Shown here in pieces: positions 1-6,033 of a stretch of 6,965 nt of DNA. The position numbers were made by a program, and so were the translations under genes. Every line of letters begins with the position of its first letter. Within the stretch, counting starts at the first letter, position 1. Source of the stretch: Acetobacteraceae bacterium (GTDB taxonomy: Bacteria; Pseudomonadota; Alphaproteobacteria; Acetobacterales; Acetobacteraceae); contig DAICYU010000222.1 in assembly GCA_027311485.1 (NCBI GenBank), forward strand, positions 1 to 6,965, in the 5' to 3' direction. The notes below the pieces were generated by a model that did not search any database, was not told the origin of the DNA, and saw only the letters and a program-made list of their open reading frames with translations.

Positions 1-1363
1 TATACATCGCGGAGCCGTCGCCGATCAGCGCAACCACGGGGCGATCGGGCAATGCCAGCTTTACACCGATAGCTGCCGGCAGACCCCAGCCAATACCACC
101 GCCGCGCAGGCCGTAGAAGCTCTGCGCGTCATTGCTCTGCAGGAAGCGCCGCAGCCCGGCGCCGGAGGAGACCGTCTCGTCGATCACCGCCGCATTCTCC
201 GGCAGAATGCGCCCGATCATCTGCATCAGCGCCAATGGATGGATCGGATTCCGCTCGGCCACGGCATCCGCCATGGCATGCAGCTTTGCGAGGCTGGCGA
301 CACCCTCGGCTTTCACATGCACAAGACGCTGCACTGAACCGGCCTCCTCCGCCGGAGAACGCGCCTGCATCAAGGCATTTGTCATCTCCGGCAGGGTGAC
401 CTTCGGCTCACCCAGGATGGCGACCTTCTCGGGATAGTTCTTCGCCAGTTCCCAGGGATCGGTGTCCAGGTGGATCACCGGGTAGTCATCCGGCATTGGC
501 TCGACGTCACCCGGCAACGACAGGGTAAACAGGTCGGCCCCGATGGATACCAGCAGGTCATGCTGCTGCAGCATGCCGCGGATCGCCGCCGGCAGCCGTA
601 CGATCGGCCCCCGGTACAGCGGATGGCTCGATGGGAACATCGCGCGGCTGGCCATACCTTCGTCATACACCGGTGCGCCCAGAGCCTCAGCGAAGGCAAC
701 AAGTTCGGCCAGCGCGTTACCCTGTGGCACTGCATCGCCGGCGATGATCACCGGGCTTTTCGCCTTGGCCATGATCGCCGCCGCCTGCGCGATTGCTCCG
801 GCATCGCCCCTGATCCGCGGCGAAACCCGGCTGGGTGCACCCAGATCGAGGTCGGCACTGTCCACCAGGATGTCACCCGGCAGCGACAGAAAGACCGGCC
901 CCATCGGCGGCGCCAGCGCGGTCTTCGCCGCCCGGTGGATCGCCCGCGGCAGGTCGGACAGCTGGCGCACCTCGGCCGACCATTTGACGAACGGACGGGC
1001 AATGGTGGGCAGATCCGCCCACAGCAGAGGCTCGGTGAAGTTGAACCGCTGCTCGTGCTGCCCGGCGGTCACCAGGATCGGCGAGCCGGCTTTCTGGGCA
1101 TCGTACAGCATGCCCAGCGCATTCCCCAAGCCGGGCGCGACGTGCAGATTGACGACCGCGAGCTGGCCGGAAGCCTGCGCATAGCCGTCCGCCATGCCCA
1201 TCGCCGGCGCTTCCTGCAACGCAAGGATGTAGCGCAGCTCCCGCTCGGCCGCGAAGGCGTCCATCAACGGCAGCTCCGTCGTCCCAGGGTTGCCGAACAT
1301 GACCCGCACACCTTCCTGCTTCAGCAATTCGAGCAGAGCGGTCTTTCCCGGCATCGTTGGCAT
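1..1363 (-). CDS. Thiamine-diphosphate-dependent enzyme, benzoylformate decarboxylase/acetolactate synthase-like (C-terminus cut by window edge)
   Basis: Reading the minus strand from ATG at 1363 gives 454 residues with no stop before the left edge. The family uses thiamine diphosphate (ThDP) for decarboxylation or carboligation of 2-keto acids in the cytosol. Seen: N-terminal pyrimidine-binding domain with NPGTTELP (25-32), the ThDP-activating Glu at 51 (LALQEAPAMGMADGYA) and NLH with His74; a central domain from about 185 to 345 (IIAGD, VSIGADLF); and a C-terminal domain with the ThDP/Mg motif start GDGSAMY (448-454). About 75-100 residues are missing compared with the usual 530-550. The layout is closest to benzoylformate decarboxylase, but the position of its second active-site His (281 in the Pseudomonas enzyme) appears to be Ser282 here, and its Ser26 is Thr28, so true benzoylformate activity is doubtful. 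The start is supported by a strong Shine-Dalgarno. Family is confident; substrate is unknown. Confidence 0.9.
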   Translation of the reverse strand, partial: MPTMPGKTALLELLKQEGVRVMFGNPGTTELPLMDAFAAERELRYILALQEAPAMGMADGYAQASGQLAVVNLHVAPGLGNALGMLYDAQKAGSPILVTAGQHEQRFNFTEPLLWADLPTIARPFVKWSAEVRQLSDLPRAIHRAAKTALAPPMGPVFLSLPGDILVDSADLDLGAPSRVSPRIRGDAGAIAQAAAIMAKAKSPVIIAGDAVPQGNALAELVAFAEALGAPVYDEGMASRAMFPSSHPLYRGPIVRLPAAIRGMLQQHDLLVSIGADLFTLSLPGDVEPMPDDYPVIHLDTDPWELAKNYPEKVAILGEPKVTLPEMTNALMQARSPAEEAGSVQRLVHVKAEGVASLAKLHAMADAVAERNPIHPLALMQMIGRILPENAAVIDETVSSGAGLRRFLQSNDAQSFYGLRGGGIGWGLPAAIGVKLALPDRPVVALIGDGSAMY

Positions 1364-1370
1364 CGATATT

Positions 1371-1378
1371 TCCCCCCT
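1371..1378 (-). promoter_or_regulatory. Ribosome binding site of the ThDP enzyme
   Basis: On the minus strand AGGGGGGA lies 7 bases before the ATG at 1363. It favours that ATG over the in-frame ATG three codons later (1354). Confidence 0.65.
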
Positions 1379-1379
1379 A

Positions 1380-1399
1380 GGACAGCGTTGATGCTGTCC
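1380..1399. promoter_or_regulatory. Palindrome in the divergent intergenic region (candidate operator)
   Basis: GGACAGC (1380-1386) and GCTGTCC (1393-1399) are perfect 7-bp inverted arms around a 6-base centre. The site lies in the 100-bp gap between the divergent ThDP enzyme and binding-protein starts, 16 bp upstream of the former's ATG. No T tract follows, so an operator for a dimeric regulator is more likely than a terminator. No regulator gene is in the window, and I could not find a convincing -35/-10 pair beside it. Confidence 0.4.
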
Positions 1400-1449
1400 C
1401 GCTACAAGGCACCGAGGCGCAAATCAAGCACCGCGCCAGCAATCCGGGT

Positions 1450-1455
1450 GGGAGA
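1450..1455 (+). promoter_or_regulatory. Ribosome binding site of the substrate-binding protein gene
   Basis: GGGAGA ends 8 bases before the ATG at 1464. A TTG directly in front (1461) is also in frame, but the spacing favours ATG. Confidence 0.55.
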
Positions 1456-1463
1456 CATAATTG

Positions 1464-2687
1464 ATGCCGAATCTGTCGCGTCGCGTCCTGATCGGCGGCC
1501 TTGCCGCCGCTCCATTGGCCAGTCCCGCAATCGTCCGGGCGCAAAGCTCCTCCAAACCCATCAAGATCGGACTGCTGTCCGACATGGGCGGGCCCTATCG
1601 TGACGTCGGCGGGCCCGGCAACCGCGTGGCCACCGAAATGGCCATCCAGGACTTCGGTGGCTCGGTCCTTGGCCGGCCGATCCAGGTCCTGCAGGCGGAC
1701 GACCAGGACAAGCCAGACGTTTCTACCTCGCTCGCCCGCCAATGGATCGACGATGAAGGCGTCGATGTGCTTGCCGACGGCGCGGCCAGTTCATCCGGCC
1801 TGGCAATCCAGCAGGTGTGCCGGGAGAAGAAGAAGATCTAACTGATCACCGGTCCTGCCACATCCGACATGACCGGCAAGCAGTGCTCCCCTTACGGCAT
1901 CCACTTCTCATACGACACCTACGCCCTGGCACACGGGACCGGCAACGCGCTGACCAAAGCCGGCGGCGACACCTGGTTCTTCATCACCGCGGACTACGCC
2001 TTTGGTTACGCGCTGGAGCGTGACACGATGAACGCGGTCAAGGCCGCCGGCGGCAAGGTCCTGGGTTCGGTGCGCGCGCCCCTCGGCACCGCCGACTTCT
2101 CGTCCTACCTGGTGCAGGCACAGGCGTCCGGTGCGAAGGTCATCGGCCTAGCCAACGCCGGGACCGACACGCAGAACGCGGTCAAACAAGCGGCGGAGTT
2201 CGGCCTGACCCATTCCGGCGCGCGGTTGGCGACACTGCTGATGCAGATCAGCGACGTGAACTCGATCGGCCAGAATGTCTGTGCCGGACTGAACTATACG
2301 GACAGTTTCTACTGGGACATGACCGACAAGACCCGCGCGTGGTCGAAGCGTTGGGGCGCGAAGATGGGCGGTATGGTGCCCGGCCTGCTGCACGCGGGCA
2401 GCTATTGTGCTGCGTATCACTGGCTGAAGGCCGTCAAGGCTGTCGGCAGCACGCAGTCGGATGCGGTCGTGGCGAAAATGAAGGAACTGCCGGTCAACGA
2501 TTTCTACAACACCAACGTAAAGATCCGCGAAGACGGGCGGGTCATGCACGTGATGTATCTCTGGCAGGTCAAGCCGGCGTCAGAAGCCAGATACAAGTAT
2601 GATTTCTGCAAACTGGTCGCCACCATAAAGCCCGAGGATGCATGGCGTCCGCTGTCCGAAGGCGGGTGCCCGCTGGTCAAGGCGTGA
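1464..2687 (+). pseudogene. ABC transporter substrate-binding protein (branched-chain amino acid/amide type), interrupted by an in-frame TAA
   Basis: Periplasmic binding protein of the Peripla_BP_6 (LivK-like) type, which delivers a small ligand to an inner-membrane ABC importer. The N-terminus is a Tat-like signal: SRRVLIG (5-11), a hydrophobic stretch, then VRA with likely cleavage after Ala26. The mature part opens with IKIGLLSDMGGPY, typical of the family. Codon 126 (1839-1841) is TAA, and the same frame continues without shift as LITGPATSDMTGKQCSPYGIH to the TGA at 2685-2687, giving 406 sense codons, the usual family length. The stop falls before the start of the GPATSD segment, in the first lobe, so the truncated product could not bind ligand. 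The next in-frame ATG (1869) has no visible Shine-Dalgarno and would lack a signal peptide. No permease or ATPase genes are adjacent. Explanations: a recent nonsense mutation (a single change from a Tyr TAC codon would do), a sequence error, or readthrough. The rest of the frame looks undamaged. Confidence 0.85.
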
Positions 2688-2693
2688 CAAGAG

Positions 2694-2726
2694 GCCGCCG
2701 GGCTGCGCAGTGCGTCGCCCGGCGGC
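2694..2726 (+). terminator. Strong GC hairpin just after the binding-protein gene
   Basis: GCCGCCGGGC (2694-2703) and GCCCGGCGGC (2717-2726) form a perfect 10-bp stem with a 13-base loop, 6 bases past the TGA at 2687. No T tract follows, so it may protect the mRNA 3' end or aid termination rather than be a classical intrinsic terminator. Confidence 0.5.
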
Positions 2727-2764
2727 ATCCCGCATCCGACATCCAACGCCCTGACCGACAAGCC

Positions 2765-2807
2765 CTCGTATCGCGCATCAGGGAAGCACGATACGAGCGC
2801 TTTTATT
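2765..2807 (+). terminator. Probable Rho-independent terminator
   Basis: CTCGTATCG (2765-2773) pairs perfectly with CGATACGAG (2789-2797). Past one mismatch two more pairs extend the stem to 2776/2786, leaving a 9-base loop. TTTTATT follows at 2801-2807. Orientation suits ending transcription of the plus-strand binding-protein gene. No matching T tract is present for the opposing gene on the minus strand. Confidence 0.65.
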
Positions 2808-2871
2808 GATGTATCCAATTTACGCGTCCAGTCGCGAACGCACGGCGTTTCGTGCCTCTCTGCGATCGGCC

Positions 2872-3864
2872 CTAGAAGGCGATCCGCGCCGTCACGAGCC
2901 AGGCCCGGTTATAGATCGGCGTCAGCACTGGCTCGTACGTCTGCGTCGGTGAAACGGCGAACTGATAGCCCGCACCAAGGATCAGCTTGGCACGATCATA
3001 GATCTGGAAGCGTCCGAGGATCATGCCCGGGGTCAGGAACACCTGATTCTTACCAGCGCGCAGACCATTCAGCCAGTAAGTGTAATTGACTTCAAGTTCA
3101 GGCCAGAAATATTCCAGAAAGTGATACTGGAACGATATGTTCGTGCTTGCCGCGGTTCCAATGATATTCTGGTAAGCGAGCGGAACAATCATGCTGAACG
3201 TCGCCTGGACGTCGAAGTCGCCCCAGCCTTTACCGCCGGCAATCGTTGGCGTGATGAACCATGAACGCTGGGTGAAGACCTGGCTCCCGGTGGTTGCGGT
3301 GACGCCGAGGAAGGCCGAAACGATATAGTTGCCGTTCTCCTCATTCGCACTCAACAGCCGTTGCTTCACCACCAGGAACTGATCATCGGCCCAGCCCGAA
3401 ACCGGCTTCTTCACATACCGTTCCTGGTACGCCGGCGGATTGATCAGGATCTCATTCGTGGTCGTGGGAATAAGCTCCAGGCCCTTGCCGCTGCCGAACG
3501 TGTCGACCGCCGCACCGTTACCCAGGTTCTGCCAATACTGGTCGTAACGCACTTCCTGCTCAAGGCGCGGTGTCACCGTGACAAGCGGCGTCATCCAGTG
3601 CGGCTGGCTTGCCTGTGCCTGCCGCACGCGATCAAACCAGTTCGTGAAGTAACCGGGAATATTCACCGTCGGCGCCGCCTGTGATCCGTCTGCCGTCGCC
3701 GGAACGCTGCTTTGCGCCAGAACCGTCTGCGAATCGCCGCTATCGGCAGTTGACGGCGCAAGCGAAAGCAGAAGCGGCGGCGTCTGCGGGTCGGCCGCGC
3801 GTGCCATAGGGCTCACGCTTATGCCAGCGAGCATCGCCGCCATTGTCACGGTAATATAGCGCAT
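2872..3864 (-). CDS. Secreted protein, probable outer-membrane beta-barrel
   Basis: A 330-residue protein with a clear Sec signal peptide (MRYITVTMAAMLAGISVSPMARA, likely cut after Ala23). A low-complexity linker of about 40 residues follows, then a body rich in alternating polar/aromatic strands, including YIVSAFLGVTA, FQYHFLEYF and LILGAGYQFAV. It ends in ARIAF: a C-terminal phenylalanine after an alternating strand is the usual signal for outer-membrane barrel insertion. The layout recalls the loosely defined 'phenol degradation MetA-like' transporter/porin group, but I cannot confirm that without a profile search, so the function is unknown. No lipobox and no cytosolic motifs are seen. 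The start is backed by a good Shine-Dalgarno. The frame is intact, in contrast to the damaged genes on either side. It is transcribed away from the cytochrome gene and toward the binding-protein gene. Confidence 0.8.
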   Translation of the reverse strand: MRYITVTMAAMLAGISVSPMARAADPQTPPLLLSLAPSTADSGDSQTVLAQSSVPATADGSQAAPTVNIPGYFTNWFDRVRQAQASQPHWMTPLVTVTPRLEQEVRYDQYWQNLGNGAAVDTFGSGKGLELIPTTTNEILINPPAYQERYVKKPVSGWADDQFLVVKQRLLSANEENGNYIVSAFLGVTATTGSQVFTQRSWFITPTIAGGKGWGDFDVQATFSMIVPLAYQNIIGTAASTNISFQYHFLEYFWPELEVNYTYWLNGLRAGKNQVFLTPGMILGRFQIYDRAKLILGAGYQFAVSPTQTYEPVLTPIYNRAWLVTARIAF

Positions 3865-3867
3865 TCG

Positions 3868-3876
3868 TTCCCCTTC
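3868..3876 (-). promoter_or_regulatory. Ribosome binding site of the outer-membrane protein gene
   Basis: GAAGGGGAA on the minus strand; its AAGGGG core lies 5 bases before the ATG at 3864 and decides that start. Confidence 0.6.
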
Positions 3877-3886
3877 AAGGTCTTAT

Positions 3887-3901
3887 CGTCATCTAATGAC
3901 G
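3887..3901. promoter_or_regulatory. 15-bp palindrome upstream of the outer-membrane protein gene (candidate operator)
   Basis: CGTCAT-CTA-ATGACG has perfect 6-bp arms and a 3-base centre, 22 bp upstream of the minus-strand ATG at 3864. It lies in the 134-bp divergent gap to the cytochrome gene. The rest of this gap is AT-richer than its surroundings, but I see no convincing promoter hexamer pair. The size fits a dimeric regulator's half-sites; chance is not excluded. Confidence 0.35.
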
Positions 3902-3998
3902 GTTTTATGCCCGCCGCTGTATGCAAACGGACATATCGCATTAACGTCGATTGTTGGCAATCCCGCGGCAAACCGCTCTGTAGGTATTCTGCGCCGCC

Positions 3999-5257
3999 GT
4001 GATATCGGGCGGACTATTGGCGCTGATGGTTGCCGGCCTTTCCGCCTGCGACCCGGCACGCGCGCAGATCGGCATCGACCCGCAGGATTTCCGACGTTTG
4101 AGCGTGGCAGATATCTCGCCGTTGTCGCCGACTGCGCGGCGTGCCACACCCTGCCGGGCAGCGCCCATGCTCTCGCTGGCGGCCGAGCGATTGCGACGTC
4201 GTTTGGTACGTTACCATATCGGAATATCACACCGGATCGGCAAACAGGCATAGGCGCCTGGTCGGACGATGACTTCGTCAACGCGCTGCTGAATGGCACC
4301 GGGCACGATGGGGAGCAACTATACCCGGCGATGCCCTGTCCCTATTTTACGCGCCTGCCGCGGAGCGATGCTCTGGCGATCCGGACCTGGCTGAACACAA
4401 TACCGCCTGTCCGGCATAAGGTTGTCTCCAACCAGTTGCCCTTTTCGTTCGACATTCGCGCCAGCCTGGCAGCCTGGCAGCCTGGCAGCCTGGAACGGGC
4501 TGTTTTTCAAACCAGGCCGATTCCACCCCCAACCGGACAAAAGCTCGGCGTGGAATCGCGCGCCGATCTGGTCGAGGGGCCCATGCACTGCGGCATGTGC
4601 TACACGCCGAAGAATATTCTTGGCGGTGACGAAACGGGGTCCAGGCTGCGCGGCTATTCGCTGCAAGGCTGGTTCGCCCCCAACATCACCAACAGCACCT
4701 ACCGCGGCCTCGGCGGCTGGCGTATCGACGATATCGTGTCGTACCTGAAGACCGGCCACAACCGCATTGCGGCGGCGTCCGGGCCGATGGCCGAGGAGGT
4801 TGCCGACTCAAGCTCCCACATGACCGACGCCGACCTGCACGACGTAGCCATCTACCTCAAGGATCAATCCGCGCAGGCGATCCGGCCAGCCGCGCTGCCG
4901 GCGTCAGACCCAACCATGAAACTGGGCAGCGCGATCTATGCCGATGAATGCTCAGCCTGTCACACACCCACTGGCAGCGGGATCAGCGGCCTGTTCCCAA
5001 TGTTGGCCGGCGCCCAGGCGGTGCAGTCGCGCAGGCCGGATTCGTTGCTGCACGTGGTGCTGGTCGGCACCCGCAGTGTCGGAACCCAGGGTGCGCCGAC
5101 CGCGCCCGCCATGCCGCCGTTCGCATGGTTGTTGACCGACCAGCAAATCGCCGCGGTCACGACCTATATCCGCAACGCCTGGGGCAACGCCGCCCCCGCC
5201 GTCAGCAGCGGCGACGTTGCCACGGCCAGGCAGTCACTCAGCGACGCAGGCGGCTGA
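3999..5257 (+). pseudogene. Triheme cytochrome c, alcohol dehydrogenase subunit II (AdhB) type, with multiple frameshifts and a lost heme ligand
   Basis: AdhB-type subunits carry electrons from a periplasmic quinoprotein dehydrogenase to ubiquinone. Three heme sites are visible: CAACH (4133-4147), a degenerate CGMCY (4589-4603) and CSACH (4949-4963), with candidate Met ligands in LYPAMP, SGPMAEE and APAMPPFAW. The signal peptide (VISGGLLALMVAGLSAC..., from GTG 3999) is in one frame, while ERGRYLAVVADCAACH onward is in another; a one-base loss between about 4086 and 4100 explains this. A stop at 3981 blocks that frame upstream; the GTG start has only a weak Shine-Dalgarno and is tentative. From 4478 to 4561 the reading is wrong again: skipping 4478-4493 and reading from 4494 restores NGLFFKPGRFHPQPDKSSAWNR, and the main frame resumes at 4562. 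The long open frame beginning at 3896 therefore has a false Arg-rich N-terminus without a signal peptide. Restored length, about 420 residues, suits the family. No quinoprotein subunit is adjacent. Confidence 0.85.
4462..4493 (+). repeat. Four perfect tandem copies of an 8-bp unit inside the cytochrome gene
   Basis: CAGCCTGG occurs four times in a row at 4462, 4470, 4478 and 4486. Two copies would encode the family-like SLAAWNGLFF; the two extra copies add 16 bp and shift the frame by one. The unit length is not a multiple of three, so slippage here always changes the reading frame unless three copies are gained or lost. Confidence 0.95.
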
Positions 5258-5270
5258 TCAGGATCGCCGC

Positions 5271-6023
5271 CTACTCGGCCCCCCAGCCGCCATCGATGAC
5301 CAGACTCTGGCCGGTCATGAACGCCGAGGCATCACTGGCCAGGAAGACCACGCCGCCGGCCATGTCCAGCGGTGTCGCGAACCGGCCCAGCGGCGTGCGG
5401 TCCAGCAGCCGTTTCCCGTGCACATCATGCTCCAACAGGCCGTGGGTCAGGTCGGTATCGACCCATCCCGGCGCCAGCGTGTTCACCCGCACCTTGCGCT
5501 TCGCCCAGTCCAGCGCCAGGGCCTTGGTCATCAGTTCGACCCCGCCCTTCGATGCGCAGTAGGGGACGGAGCGCAGCAACCCGCCATGGCCGGCGACCGA
5601 ACTGATATTGATCACCGATCCGCCTTCCCCGATGGCGCCGCCGATGTATTTACAGCACAGGAAGACGCCGGTCAGGTTGATGTCGATGATGGTCTTCCAT
5701 TCATCCAGACTGGTGCGTTCGATCCCCTTGAAGATCGCGTTCACGCCGGCATTGTTCACCAGCACGTCGATCTTGCCGCAGCGTGACAGCACCGCATCGC
5801 GCAGCGCGATCACATCGGCCTCGACCGACACGTCGGCGGTGTGAACGATCGCGCGTTCACCGATCGCGGCGGCGGTTTCCTCCAGCGTGGCGCGGGTGCG
5901 GCCACTCAGGACCACTGTGGCGCCATGCCGGGCGAGGCCCTCGGCCATGCCTCGCCCAATGCCGCGGCCGGCGCCGGTGACGATGCAGACTTTACCGGTC
6001 AGGTCGAAATCCTGGCTTCCCAT
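5271..6023 (-). CDS. Short-chain dehydrogenase/reductase (SDR)
   Basis: A 250-residue classical SDR, an NAD(P)-dependent alcohol/ketone oxidoreductase of the cytosol. Seen: cofactor motif TGAGRGIG (16-23), Asp64 of the adenine pocket (ADV), NNAG (90-93), and the catalytic tetrad Asn116, Ser142, Tyr155, Lys159 (YCASK), followed by PGWVDTDL and the usual C-terminal GQSLVIDGGW. Gly41-Arg42 after the second strand hints at NADP(H) preference, a weak inference. The ATG at 6023 is chosen: it sits five bases past the upstream gene's stop and has GGTGAG in front (6028-6033). In-frame GTG (6032) and TTG (6035) overlap the upstream gene and are less likely. The tight spacing implies translational coupling to the acyl-CoA dehydrogenase. 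It may act on a 3-hydroxyacyl-CoA or 3-oxoacyl intermediate, but the sequence does not fix the substrate. It ends tail-to-tail with the cytochrome gene, 13 bases away. Confidence 0.93.
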   Translation of the reverse strand: MGSQDFDLTGKVCIVTGAGRGIGRGMAEGLARHGATVVLSGRTRATLEETAAAIGERAIVHTADVSVEADVIALRDAVLSRCGKIDVLVNNAGVNAIFKGIERTSLDEWKTIIDINLTGVFLCCKYIGGAIGEGGSVINISSVAGHGGLLRSVPYCASKGGVELMTKALALDWAKRKVRVNTLAPGWVDTDLTHGLLEHDVHGKRLLDRTPLGRFATPLDMAGGVVFLASDASAFMTGQSLVIDGGWGAE

Positions 6024-6027
6024 GGCA

Positions 6028-6033
6028 CTCACC
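6028..6033 (-). promoter_or_regulatory. Ribosome binding site of the SDR, overlapping the acyl-CoA dehydrogenase stop
   Basis: GGTGAG on the minus strand spans the TGA of the upstream gene (6029-6031) and lies 4 bases before the SDR ATG at 6023. Ribosomes ending on the first gene would be placed to start the second. Confidence 0.5.

Noticed and set aside
470..1603. Long plus-strand open frame of 377 codons
   Set aside because: It is Arg/Gln/His-rich with no family motif and lies antisense to the ThDP enzyme, whose motifs are clear; it is a GC-driven shadow.
1821..1838. GAAGAAGAAG-like run before the TAA as a slippage or frameshift site
   Set aside because: The frame is identical on both sides of the stop, so no frameshift is needed; the run is just a Glu-Lys-Lys-Lys segment.
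3896..4085. N-terminal 63 codons of the long cytochrome open frame as real protein
   Set aside because: Arg-rich with no export signal, although a heme c protein must be exported; a signal peptide is present in the other frame over the same bases.
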